From NCBI GenBank assembly GCA_028821195.1, contig JAPPHB010000085.1:4580-68579 (forward strand): 64,000 nucleotides of DNA. The letters run 5' to 3'. The stretch is from Gammaproteobacteria bacterium. Its GTDB lineage: Bacteria; Gemmatimonadota; Gemmatimonadetes; Longimicrobiales; Gaopeijiaceae. The position numbers and the translations under genes were made by a program. How positions within the stretch are numbered: position 1 is the first letter of the stretch; each line of letters begins with the position of its first letter. Below, one piece after another: positions 39,067 through 47,278 of this stretch. The notes beneath the pieces were generated by a model that saw only the letters and a program-made list of their open reading frames with translations, had not been told where the DNA came from and ran no database searches.

Positions 39067-40311
39067 ATGGATCGATACATGAACCTTCCAGCATCGCACA
39101 CGCGCTCATCCGCCGGGGGATGCATCGCCGTCGCCTGGATGTTCGTGGGACTCGCGACGGGATGCGGCCCGGGAGACGCCGGTCCCGTGCCCATCGTCCA
39201 GGACAGCGCCGGTGTGGAGCTCGTGCGCCACGGGCCGCTGGCCGACTACGGCCGCCCTGTTTTTCCGGCGGAGTACATCCTGACCATCGGCGACATGGAA
39301 GGGCCTCCCGAGATGCTCTTCGCGGAAGTGGCCGGGGTCGAGTTGCTGGATGACGGGACGGTCGCCGTCCTCGACCGGGACGCGGCCGAGATCCGGCAGT
39401 TCTCGCCGGGCGGCTCCTTCCTGCGCCGCATCAGCCGCAGGGGCTCCGGACCGGGCGAGATCAGCGGCGATTTCACGGTCGGGCTGGTCGGCATCGGCGC
39501 AGGGCGCCTCCTGGTGCCCGACGCCATCAACCAGACCGTCACCATCTTCGACCGCGAAGGCGGCCTTCTCGAATCGCACCCGTGGGACATCCTGCAGTCG
39601 TACATGCCCGAATGGAGGGCCGCGAGCGACACGACGCTGGCCGTGCACCTGTGGTCGGCAACCGCCCCGTGGCACGTCCTGGCGCACAGGTCCGTTACCG
39701 GCGCACTGCTCGACACCCTGGCGGTATTCGCGGTCCGCCCGTCCAACCCCGTGGACCCGCGCTTTCCGGTCTGGGCCGACATGCTCGTCTGGTCCACGCG
39801 CGAGCCGGACCAGGCCGTTGCCGGCTGGATGTCCGAGCCCTGGGTCATCCTCTTCCGGCGGGGCACACCCGCGCGCAGGATCTCATGGGAGCGCGACGAG
39901 GAACTGCTGACTGAGGAACAGCACGATATCCTCCTCGGCATCATCGCCCGGAACATGGGTCCGGGCGAAATCCCTCCGGACCTGCGGACCCAGGTGCGCC
40001 TGCCCGAACGATTGCCGGCCATGGCGGACATTGAAACGAGCGCGGAACTCGTCCTTGTCCAGCGCGTCCGGTCGGTGGAGCGGCTGGACCAGCGCATCAC
40101 CTACGTCAACCGGGGACCGTCGGGCTTCGGCGGCCCGCTGTGGGACGTGTTCAGCTTCGAGGGCGACTACCTGGGGGTGCTGGATCTGGGCGCCCCGGCC
40201 GATGTCTTCGACATCCGGGGCGATACCATTCTGGGCGTGCGCGAGGACAGCCTCGGGGTTCAGCAGCCGTTCCTGGCCCGGATACCGGCCGAACTGCGGG
40301 AAGGGCGCTGA
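39067..40311 (+). CDS. Six-bladed beta-propeller lipoprotein
   Basis: Start at ATG 39067 or 39079; 414 residues. Lipobox VGLATGC (Cys33), then the family marker VQDSAGVELV and blades LLDDGTVAVLDRDAAEIRQFS, GRRGSGPGEISG-like loop (RRGSGPGE), GAGRLLVPDAINQTVTIFD and DIRGDTILGVREDSLGVQ. It belongs with the propellers at 18466 and 58857. It follows the NHL gene after 46 nt and ends directly against the convergent PIN-domain gene. Confidence 0.85.
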   Translation: MDRYMNLPASHTRSSAGGCIAVAWMFVGLATGCGPGDAGPVPIVQDSAGVELVRHGPLADYGRPVFPAEYILTIGDMEGPPEMLFAEVAGVELLDDGTVAVLDRDAAEIRQFSPGGSFLRRISRRGSGPGEISGDFTVGLVGIGAGRLLVPDAINQTVTIFDREGGLLESHPWDILQSYMPEWRAASDTTLAVHLWSATAPWHVLAHRSVTGALLDTLAVFAVRPSNPVDPRFPVWADMLVWSTREPDQAVAGWMSEPWVILFRRGTPARRISWERDEELLTEEQHDILLGIIARNMGPGEIPPDLRTQVRLPERLPAMADIETSAELVLVQRVRSVERLDQRITYVNRGPSGFGGPLWDVFSFEGDYLGVLDLGAPADVFDIRGDTILGVREDSLGVQQPFLARIPAELREGR

Positions 40312-40698
40312 TCAGAGCAGCCGAATCGGTCCCGGATAGCGCCCGATGACCGGATCCAGCGTAAGCAGCGTCAGCCCTTCGATCTGAGCCTGCGCCACCA
40401 GCATCCGGTCGAAGGGATCGCTGTTGATCGGGGGCAGCAGGTCTGCCGCTACGGCGTGGGAGCCCGAGACAGGCAGCTCCGTGTACCCGTTCTCGAGCAG
40501 ACCCCGTCGCAGCAGGCGCGGCTCGACGCGGTAGTCCTCGCGTCCCAGCCCGTTCTTGATCGTGACCTCCCAGAGGGATGCGGCGCTGAACGCGAGTTCC
40601 GCATCGGGATCCTCCAGAATCGTGCGCGCGACGCTCGGAAGCCGCTCCGGCATGCCCGCGGCATAGAGCAGCAGGTGGGTGTCGAGAAGAAACGTCAT
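40312..40698 (-). CDS. PIN-domain ribonuclease toxin (VapC-like)
   Basis: A 128-residue PIN protein. Acidic metal-binding residues: Asp6 (FLLDTHLLL), Glu44 (SLWEVTIK), Asp94/97 (NSDPFDRMLVAQAQ) and probably Asp115 (LLTLDP). It would cleave RNA with Mg2+. Its start overlaps the antitoxin stop by 4 nt (40695-40698). Confidence 0.93.
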   Translation of the reverse strand: MTFLLDTHLLLYAAGMPERLPSVARTILEDPDAELAFSAASLWEVTIKNGLGREDYRVEPRLLRRGLLENGYTELPVSGSHAVAADLLPPINSDPFDRMLVAQAQIEGLTLLTLDPVIGRYPGPIRLL

Positions 40699-40940
40699 GA
40701 TCTCCCCTCGAACGATGCCTCGATCTGCTTCCTGCCCATGCGGTCGAAATCGGGTGGAAGCGTGACGTGTCCCGCGAGAAAGCCCAGACGCCGTGTCGCG
40801 CCGTCCTCGTCGTCCTCCACCGCGGTGACCTTGACCAGCGGCTTGCCCGCGCGGGCGATGATGAACGGCTCTCCCTCGACGGCCTCCCGCACCAGGCGCG
40901 AGAGGTGCGTCTTGGCCTCATGCATGTTGTACGTGCGCAT
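40695..40940 (-). CDS. Phd/YefM-family antitoxin
   Basis: 81 residues. The Phd fold is clear from MRTYNMHEAKTHLSRLVREA and EGEPFIIARAGKPLVKVTAV. The N-terminus binds DNA and the C-terminus neutralises the PIN toxin. The dyad at 40966-40986, about 26 nt upstream, is the likely operator. Confidence 0.93.
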   Translation of the reverse strand: MRTYNMHEAKTHLSRLVREAVEGEPFIIARAGKPLVKVTAVEDDEDGATRRLGFLAGHVTLPPDFDRMGRKQIEASFEGRS

Positions 40941-40965
40941 GACGACGGCTCCCTGAAGGGGATGA

Positions 40966-40986
40966 ACTTAGGTCACTAAACTAAGT
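40966..40986. promoter_or_regulatory. Overlapping inverted repeats upstream of the Phd/PIN module
   Basis: ACTTAG (40966-40971) and CTAAGT (40981-40986) form a perfect 6-bp dyad with a 9-nt spacer. A second dyad, TTAG-GTCA-CTAA, overlaps it. The region is AT-rich and lies just before the antitoxin start. Autoregulation by Phd-type antitoxins at such repeats is well known. Confidence 0.6.
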
Positions 40987-40995
40987 CCGTTCCCC

Positions 40996-41715
40996 CTATC
41001 GCGCCAGCGGCGATGCCCCCGGATTGCGGATGACGTCGATGATCTGCGCCAGAATGGACAAGGCGATTTCCGCGGGAGTGCGGGCGCCGATTGAGAGCCC
41101 GACGGGGCTGTGGATTCGGTCTACCGCCTCTGCGCTGAACCCGGCCTCGATGAGGCGTTGCCGGCGAGTCCGGCGGGTCTTGCGCCCCCCGAGCGCGCCG
41201 ATGTAGAACGCGTCGCTGCCTAGGGCCGCGGTGAGGGCCGGGTCGTCGATCTTCGGGTCGTGCGCGAGCACGACCAGCGCGCTGCGCGCATCCAGCCCGA
41301 TCCGCTCGAGCGCCTGCTCCGGCCACGCCCGAACGAGCTCCGCGCCGGGGAAGCGCTCCCGGGTGGCGAATCCCTCGCGCGGGTCGATGATGGTGGCCGG
41401 CAGGCCGACCTCGGGGGAGGTGCGCGCCAGCACCTGGGCGATGTGCACGGCGCCCACCACCAGCAGCCTGCGTGGCACCGTGTAGGGGCGGAGGAGGACC
41501 GGGCCGTCGGCGGTCTCGGCCACCTGGGCTTCCTCGGCGCGCAGGGCCGCGTAGACCTGATCGGCCGAGACCCCCGCGATGGTTCGCGGTTCGCGCGCTC
41601 CGGCAGGCCCGATTTCCACCAGTTCCTGGGCGCCGTCGCCCAGCCGGGTCGCGAGGACGACGCTTCGCCCCGACCGCTGTGCTTCGAGAAGAGTGTCGAG
41701 GAGGGCGGGTCGCAC
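40996..41715 (-). CDS. XdhC/CoxF C-terminal (Rossmann) domain protein
   Basis: A 239-residue protein from GTG 41715. The Rossmann part starts RRLLVVGAVHIAQVLA (about 82-97), then ATIIDPREGFATRERFPGAEL, LVVLAHDPKIDDPALTAAL and YIGALGGRKTR, all typical of the XdhC C-terminal domain. XdhC-type factors bind molybdenum cofactor and help its sulfuration and insertion into molybdenum hydroxylases. It works together with the 113-residue N-terminal partner encoded 3 nt upstream. It could serve the Cox-like enzyme (13 kb away) and the IorAB-like enzyme at the right edge. Confidence 0.92.
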   Translation of the reverse strand: MRPALLDTLLEAQRSGRSVVLATRLGDGAQELVEIGPAGAREPRTIAGVSADQVYAALRAEEAQVAETADGPVLLRPYTVPRRLLVVGAVHIAQVLARTSPEVGLPATIIDPREGFATRERFPGAELVRAWPEQALERIGLDARSALVVLAHDPKIDDPALTAALGSDAFYIGALGGRKTRRTRRQRLIEAGFSAEAVDRIHSPVGLSIGARTPAEIALSILAQIIDVIRNPGASPLAR

Positions 41716-41718
41716 GGA

Positions 41719-42060
41719 TCAGCGCACCGCTTCGACGTAGATCTCCACCTCTCCCCCGCAGGCGAGCCCGACTTCCCACGCCATCTCGTTGGTGACGCCG
41801 AACTTGAGCCGCTGCGGATCGCCCGACTCCATGACTTCCATGGCGGCATGGATGACCGCCGATTCCACGCATCCGCCGGAGACGGATCCGGTGAAGTCCC
41901 CGCCCTCGGCCACCGCCATGTGGCTGCCCGCGCGCCGCGGGGCCGAACCCCAGGTGCGCGTGACCGTCGCCAGCGCAACCCGGCGCCCCTCGCCAAGCCA
42001 GTTGGCGGCCTGCTCGAGGACCGGATCCGCGCTCGTGTGCCCTGCTGCGGTTGGTGTCAT
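41719..42060 (-). CDS. XdhC/CoxI N-terminal domain protein
   Basis: ATG 42060 gives 113 residues that cover only the XdhC_CoxI domain: VALATVTRTWGSAPRRAGSHMAV, GSVSGGCVESAVIHAAMEVM, FGVTNEMAWEVGLACGGEVE. The GSVSGGCVE and GLACGG motifs are the usual cysteine loops of this family. In many bacteria it is fused to the Rossmann domain; here they are two genes with a 3-nt gap. Confidence 0.92.
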   Translation of the reverse strand: MTPTAAGHTSADPVLEQAANWLGEGRRVALATVTRTWGSAPRRAGSHMAVAEGGDFTGSVSGGCVESAVIHAAMEVMESGDPQRLKFGVTNEMAWEVGLACGGEVEIYVEAVR

Positions 42061-42167
42061 GGCCCCAAGTTGCCCCGAGCGCCCGCGCGCGCGCAACGTT
42101 TTCCTGCTCTGTGCTATCATATTTTTCGGGATATCTCGATTTCACATCCACAAGACCCAAGAAACAC

Positions 42168-43169
42168 ATGACCACCTCGACCAGACACGACATCGCCGCC
42201 ATCCAGGACAAGATCCGGGAGGAGAGCGCCTTCGTGGATCGCCTGCTGGACGAAGTCGGGCGCGTGATCGTCGGCCAGCGCTACATGGTGGAGCGCCTGC
42301 TGATCGGCCTGCTCTCCGACGGGCACGTGCTGCTGGAGGGCGTCCCCGGGCTCGCCAAGACGCTGACCGTGCGCACGCTGGCGGCAGCCATCCGAACCTC
42401 CTTCCAGCGCATTCAGTTCACGCCCGACCTGCTGCCCGCGGACCTCATCGGGACGCTGATCTTCGATCCCAAGGAATCGGACTTCAAGACCCGGAAGGGT
42501 CCCATATTCGCCAACGTCATCCTCGCCGACGAGATTAACCGCTCCCCGGCGAAGGTGCAGGCCGCGCTGCTCGAGGCGATGCAGGAGCACACCGTGACCA
42601 TCGGGCAGAACACGTTCGCGCTCGAAGATCCCTTCCTGGTGCTCGCGACCCAGAATCCCATCGAGCAGGAGGGCACCTACCCTCTTCCCGAGGCTCAGGT
42701 GGACCGCTTCATGCTGAAGCTGGCCGTGGGCTATCCCGACAAGGATGAAGAGCTCGAGATCATGCGGCGCATGGCGACGGGCCCGGTGCGCGACGTGGCC
42801 CCTGTGGTGAGTCCGGACGAGATCCTGCGGGCGCGCGACGCGGTCGAGATGGTGTACATGGATCCCCAGATCGAGCGCTACATCGTCGACCTGGTGTTCG
42901 CGACCCGCGATCCGGCCACGTACGGGCTGGACGACCTGATTCAACTCATCGCCTACGGGGGTTCGCCCCGCGCGAGCATCTGCCTGGCGAAGACGGCGAG
43001 GGCGCACGCGTTCCTGCGCCGGCGCGGCTACGTAACCCCGGAGGATGTGCGTTCGGTGGGGATGGACGTGCTCCGCCACAGGGTGCTGGTCACCTACGAG
43101 GCGGAGGCCGAGGAGGTCACCCCGGAGGACGTGGTCACCCGCGTTCTGGACAACATCGAGGTGCCGTGA
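42168..43169 (+). CDS. moxR: MoxR-family AAA+ ATPase
   Basis: 333 residues from ATG 42168. Walker A GVPGLAKT (58-65), Walker B VILADEINR (118-125), sensor LATQNPIEQEGTYPLPEAQVDRF and arginine finger region as in MoxR proteins. Such ATPases act as chaperones with vWA proteins, which follow in the operon. It begins the Bat operon and is divergent from the XdhC genes (107-nt gap with the AT-rich TATCATATTTTTCGGGATAT). Confidence 0.95.
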   Translation: MTTSTRHDIAAIQDKIREESAFVDRLLDEVGRVIVGQRYMVERLLIGLLSDGHVLLEGVPGLAKTLTVRTLAAAIRTSFQRIQFTPDLLPADLIGTLIFDPKESDFKTRKGPIFANVILADEINRSPAKVQAALLEAMQEHTVTIGQNTFALEDPFLVLATQNPIEQEGTYPLPEAQVDRFMLKLAVGYPDKDEELEIMRRMATGPVRDVAPVVSPDEILRARDAVEMVYMDPQIERYIVDLVFATRDPATYGLDDLIQLIAYGGSPRASICLAKTARAHAFLRRRGYVTPEDVRSVGMDVLRHRVLVTYEAEAEEVTPEDVVTRVLDNIEVP

Positions 43170-43173
43170 CGGG

Positions 43174-44049
43174 ATGATCGCGAGCGAAATCCTCCGCAAG
43201 GTCCGGCGCATCGAGATCACCACGCGGGGTCTCGTGAACGAGGTCTTCTCGGGCGAATACCACTCCGTCTTTCAGGGACGGGGGATGAATTTCGCGGAGG
43301 TGCGCGAGTATCAGTACGGGGACGACATTCGCAGCATCGACTGGAATGTGACGGCGCGCACCGGCACCCCGTTCGTGAAGGTGTTCGAGGAGGAGCGCGA
43401 GCTCACCGTCATGCTGGTGGTGGACGTGAGCGCGTCCGGCAACTTCGGGACGCGGATGCGCATGAAGGGCGATGTGGCTGTGGAGATCTGCGCCCTGCTG
43501 GCCTTCAGCGCGATCAAGAACAACGACAAGGTCGGGCTGATCCTCTTCAGCGACCGGATCGAGAAGTTCGTGCCCCCGCGCAAGGGGCGCCGGCATGTGC
43601 TGCGGGTCCTGCGCGAGCTTCTGTACCACCGGCCGGACCGGAGCGGAACCGACATCCGCATGGCACTCGAGTACCTCACGCGCGTGACCCGGCGGCGGGC
43701 GGTGGTGTTCATGGTGTCGGACTTTCTGGCGGGCGGGTTCGGGCGCGCGCTCAACATCGCGGGACGGCGCCACGACACCATCGCGGTGCGGGTGCGCGAC
43801 CGGCGCGAGACGGAGCTTCCCTCCATCGGGCTGGTGGAGTTCGAAGACGCCGAGACCGGCGAGCGGTTCGTGGTGAACACCTCCGACCGGAGCTTCCGGG
43901 AGGCATTCGGGCGGGACCGGGCCGCGGTCGAAGAGGAGCTCGAGCGGACGCTCCGCCAGGGCAAGGTGGATCTGATCGACATCCGCGTGGACCGCCCATA
44001 CGTGCGGCCGCTGATGCGCTTCTTCAAGGAGCGGGAGCGGCGGCGATGA
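43174..44049 (+). CDS. DUF58 (vWA-like) protein
   Basis: 291 residues, starting 4 nt after moxR. Typical DUF58: GEYHSVFQGRGMNFAEVREYQYGDDIRSIDWNVTARTG (given here as the family's FxGRG..F...R.Y..GDD.R.IDW core), then LMLVVDVSASGNFGT with a MIDAS-like DVSAS. The last part (LIDIRVDRPYVRPLMRFF) is conserved among operon-linked members. It pairs functionally with MoxR. Confidence 0.94.
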   Translation: MIASEILRKVRRIEITTRGLVNEVFSGEYHSVFQGRGMNFAEVREYQYGDDIRSIDWNVTARTGTPFVKVFEEERELTVMLVVDVSASGNFGTRMRMKGDVAVEICALLAFSAIKNNDKVGLILFSDRIEKFVPPRKGRRHVLRVLRELLYHRPDRSGTDIRMALEYLTRVTRRRAVVFMVSDFLAGGFGRALNIAGRRHDTIAVRVRDRRETELPSIGLVEFEDAETGERFVVNTSDRSFREAFGRDRAAVEEELERTLRQGKVDLIDIRVDRPYVRPLMRFFKERERRR

Positions 44050-45236
44050 GGAGGGGATGGGCGAGGCCGGGCGCCGCGAGAAGCGTTTCAGCTGAAACGC
44101 GGATTCGGGCCACGGGGATGTCGATTTGGGCGATGTCGGGCGCGGCGATGACGTGCTGGGAACGATTTGGTGGTGCGGCGCGGGTCGCCCGCCGTGCCGC
44201 GTTGATGGCGCTCCTTGCCGCCGGCGTCCCCACCCCCGCCGCTGCCCAGGAACTCCCCGCACCCCCCTCCCTCCGCGTCGCGGTCGACACCACCACGACC
44301 ACGGTGGGCGGGCGCCTCCACCTGACCGTAGCCGTCGAGCACGGCCCCGACGCGACCGTCCAGTGGCCCGACTCGCTCGACCTGGCGCCCTTCGAGGTGC
44401 TCGGAGCGGCCGTGAGCCCCACTACCGTGACCGACGGGCGCGCCACGACCACGGCCGTGCTCACCCTGGCCGCATTCGAGCTGGGCGAACTCGAGATTCC
44501 GAGCTTCACGGTGGGCGTGACCTCCCCCGCCGGCGTGACCGAACTCGTCACCGACCCTTTCGGCATCGCGGTGGTGAGCGTCGGACTCGACGAAGGACAG
44601 GACATCCGCGACATCCGTGGTCCGCTGTCCATCCCGCGCAGCATGCTGGTGACCGGGCTCTGGGTCCTCGCGCTCGCGCTGGCCGCTGCCGCCGGCTGGT
44701 GGCTCGCGCGCCGCGCCCGGCAGCGCACGACCGATGAAGGACCCGTCTCCGAGGATCCGCTGCGGCCCGCGCACGAGCTTGCGTATGAACAGCTCGACTG
44801 GCTCGAAACGTCGGGGCTCCTGGGACAGGGCCGCATCAAGGAGTACTACATCGAGGTGTCGGACATCATCCGGCGCTACCTGGAAGGGCGCTACGCCATT
44901 CGGGCACTGGAGATGACCAGCGGGGAGGTGCTCGAGCAACTGGACGACGCGGGCGTGAGCTGGGACGTCCACGATCGCTTCACGGCGTTCCTGGCGCACT
45001 GCGACCTGGTCAAGTTCGCCAAACACCGCCCGAGCCCGACCGCGTGCGCTCTGATCGTGCCTGACGCGCGTGCGCTCGTGGACGCGACCCTGCCGCCCCC
45101 GGAGCCCGAGCCGGAGGAGGAAGGGGAAGGAGGCGATGGGCTGGAGGAGGATGGCTTGCCGGGCGCCGGTGAACCGACCGGGGCGGTTGCCGCGCAGCCG
45201 CAAGTCGTCCCCCTTGCCGGCGGGGACCGACGATGA
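44046..45236 (+). CDS. Exported membrane-anchored protein of the Bat operon (DUF4381-like)
   Basis: 396 residues from the ATG 44046, which overlaps the DUF58 stop by 4 nt. The first ~49 residues before the signal helix (ALMALLAAGVPTPAAAQ) are unusually long and contain an 18-bp palindrome, so the true start may be ATG 44118 or 44133. The periplasmic strand domain (LRVAVDTTTTTVGGRLHLTVAV) is followed by one membrane helix (about 200-220, MLVTGLWVLALALAAAAGWWLA) and a cytoplasmic part with HELAYEQLDWLE, IKEYYIEVSDIIRRYLEGRY and LVKFAKHRPS, the DUF4381 pattern. An acidic/proline tail ends the protein. Normal member of MoxR-Bat operons. Confidence 0.85.
   Translation: MRRGWARPGAARSVSAETRIRATGMSIWAMSGAAMTCWERFGGAARVARRAALMALLAAGVPTPAAAQELPAPPSLRVAVDTTTTTVGGRLHLTVAVEHGPDATVQWPDSLDLAPFEVLGAAVSPTTVTDGRATTTAVLTLAAFELGELEIPSFTVGVTSPAGVTELVTDPFGIAVVSVGLDEGQDIRDIRGPLSIPRSMLVTGLWVLALALAAAAGWWLARRARQRTTDEGPVSEDPLRPAHELAYEQLDWLETSGLLGQGRIKEYYIEVSDIIRRYLEGRYAIRALEMTSGEVLEQLDDAGVSWDVHDRFTAFLAHCDLVKFAKHRPSPTACALIVPDARALVDATLPPPEPEPEEEGEGGDGLEEDGLPGAGEPTGAVAAQPQVVPLAGGDRR
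44083..44100. promoter_or_regulatory. 18-bp perfect palindrome near the start of the third Bat-operon gene
   Basis: GCGTTTCAGCTGAAACGC is self-complementary over all 18 bases. It falls in the poorly supported N-terminal extension of the gene at 44046, 35-50 nt ahead of the alternative ATGs at 44118 and 44133. It has the look of a LacI-family operator, so it may mark an internal promoter. Confidence 0.5.
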
Positions 45237-46225
45237 ACTTCGAGTTCGCGGATCCCGCCTTCCTCTGGCTGCTGCTCGCGGTCCCCGCGCTCGCGTGGTG
45301 GTACTTTGCGCGCCGGACGCGCAGGGGCGGTTCGCTCGTCTACTCGGACCTCGCGGCGGTACGGCGCGCAGACGTCCGCCGGGGCGGACGCTGGCGTCAC
45401 GTCCTGCCGGTCCTGCGCCTGCTGGCCGTGGTCGCGCTGGTGCTGGCCTTCGCCCGGCCCCGCGCCGGCGTCACCAGCGAGAACGTCCTCACCGAAGGCA
45501 TCGACATCGTGCTGGTGCTGGACATCTCAAGCTCCATGCTGGCCGAGGATCTCGAGCCCAACCGCATCGACGCGGCCAAGCAGGTCGCGGCCGACTTCGT
45601 CTCCGGGCGTCGGAATGACCGTATCGGCCTCGTGGTCTTCGCCGGCCAGGCCTTCACCCAGGTGCCGCTCACCCTCGACTACGGCGTCGTGCGCGAGCTG
45701 ATGGACGAGCTGGCCGTGGGCATGGTAGAGGACGGCACCGCGGTCGGGATGGGGCTCGCCACCGCAATCAAGCGGCTGAACGAGAGCGTCGCCGAGTCGA
45801 AGGTCGTGGTGCTGCTCACCGACGGCCGCAACAACCGCGGCGAGATCGACCCGCTCACCGCCGCGCAGATGGCACAGGCGCTGGGCGTGCGGGTGTATAC
45901 CATCGGGGCCGGATCGCGCGGCACCGCCCGCGTGCCGGTCGACGACCCGCTGCTGGGCCGGCGCTATGCGACCGTGCGCGTGGACGTGGACGAGGAGACC
46001 CTGGCCGAGGTCGCGAGCACCACCGGCGGACAGTATTTCCGGGCCACCGACACCGAGAGCCTGGCGAGCATCTACCAGGAAATCGACGAGTTGGAAACCA
46101 CGGAAATCGAGGTGCAGAACTTCACGCGCTATACGGAACTCTTCCACTTCCCCCTCGCGGCCGGGCTCCTGCTTCTGCTGATGGAGGCCGGTCTCGCGAA
46201 CACGCTCCTGCGCAAGCTCCCGTAG
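45233..46225 (+). CDS. batA: BatA-type vWA membrane protein
   Basis: 330 residues, 4-nt overlap with the preceding gene. Two N-terminal membrane helices (about 9-25, 57-74), a periplasmic/cytoplasmic vWA domain with MIDAS DISSSM (97-102), Thr in DGTAVGMGLA and Asp in LLTDGRNN, and a C-terminal helix (FPLAAGLLLLLMEAGLA). Bat proteins form a membrane complex linked to stress tolerance in some bacteria; the molecular task is unclear. Confidence 0.94.
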   Translation: MNFEFADPAFLWLLLAVPALAWWYFARRTRRGGSLVYSDLAAVRRADVRRGGRWRHVLPVLRLLAVVALVLAFARPRAGVTSENVLTEGIDIVLVLDISSSMLAEDLEPNRIDAAKQVAADFVSGRRNDRIGLVVFAGQAFTQVPLTLDYGVVRELMDELAVGMVEDGTAVGMGLATAIKRLNESVAESKVVVLLTDGRNNRGEIDPLTAAQMAQALGVRVYTIGAGSRGTARVPVDDPLLGRRYATVRVDVDEETLAEVASTTGGQYFRATDTESLASIYQEIDELETTEIEVQNFTRYTELFHFPLAAGLLLLLMEAGLANTLLRKLP

Positions 46226-46231
46226 CGGCCA

Positions 46232-47278
46232 ATGTTCAGATTCGGATCCGTGGAACTGCTCTTCGGGCTGCTGCTGGTGCCCCTGCTGGCGCTGCTGCTC
46301 TGGCATGGCGCGCGCACGCGCCGGCAGGCGCTGGACCGATTCGGCGACAGCGAGCTCGTGCGCCGGCTGGCGGCGTCGGTGCACCGGCGCAACCGGACGC
46401 TGCGTACCCTGTTCTTCCTCGGAAGCGTCGGCTTGCTGCTCACCGCGCTGGGCCGCCCCCAGTTCGGAACGCGGGTGGAGACCGTGCGGCGCGAAGGCAA
46501 GGACGTGGTGGTGGCGCTGGATCTGTCCCGTTCCATGCTCGCCGAGGACATTGCGCCCAATCGGCTGCAGCGCGCCAAGCTGGAGATCCTTCGCCTGCTG
46601 GACCGGCTCGAGGGCGACCGCGTCGGGCTGGTGGCCTTCGCCGGCCAGGCCTTCGTCCAGAGCCCGCTGACCACCGATTACGCCGCCACCCAGCTTTTCC
46701 TGAGCGCCATGGACGTCGACCTGGTGCCGGTGCAGGGGACGAATCTCGGGGAGGCGATGAGCGTCGGGCTCGATCTCTTCGACGAGGAGGTGCGCGAGTT
46801 CCGGGTGCTCCTGATCGTGACCGACGGGGAGGACCACGAGGGCGAGGTCGACGAAGCAATCCGGCGCGCCAACGACTCTGCCGTGCGCGTCTTCACCGTG
46901 GGCATCGGCTCTCCCGACGGGGTCCCGATCCCCGAGTTCGACGACGCGGGCAACAGGCAGGGCTTCCAGCGGGACGCCGATGGCAACGTCGTGACCACGC
47001 GCCTGGACGAGGCTACCTTGCGGCGAATCGCCGACGCGGCCGGGGGAGGCTTCTACCTCAGCACCCCGCAGAGCGTCGAACTCGACGCCCTCATCGACGA
47101 GATGAGCACGGTGGGGACGCGCGAGATCGATGCCCGCGAGATCGCGCAGTTCGAGGAGCAGTTCCAGCTTTTCCTGGGAGCGGCGCTACTGCTACTGCTG
47201 ATCGAACCGCTGCTTCCGGCGCGGAGAAGGGGCGAGGCCGGCAGACAGGCTGCCCGCTGGACGGGAGGTGCCGAATGA
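46232..47278 (+). CDS. batB: BatB-type vWA membrane protein
   Basis: 348 residues. Membrane helices at about 8-26 and 56-75, vWA MIDAS DLSRSM (97-102), QGTNLGEAM and IVTDGEDHEGE, and a C-terminal helix (LFLGAALLLLLIEPLLPARR). Same layout as BatA, and the two probably pair. Six-nt gap to batA and 4-nt overlap with the next gene. Confidence 0.94.
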   Translation: MFRFGSVELLFGLLLVPLLALLLWHGARTRRQALDRFGDSELVRRLAASVHRRNRTLRTLFFLGSVGLLLTALGRPQFGTRVETVRREGKDVVVALDLSRSMLAEDIAPNRLQRAKLEILRLLDRLEGDRVGLVAFAGQAFVQSPLTTDYAATQLFLSAMDVDLVPVQGTNLGEAMSVGLDLFDEEVREFRVLLIVTDGEDHEGEVDEAIRRANDSAVRVFTVGIGSPDGVPIPEFDDAGNRQGFQRDADGNVVTTRLDEATLRRIADAAGGGFYLSTPQSVELDALIDEMSTVGTREIDAREIAQFEEQFQLFLGAALLLLLIEPLLPARRRGEAGRQAARWTGGAE

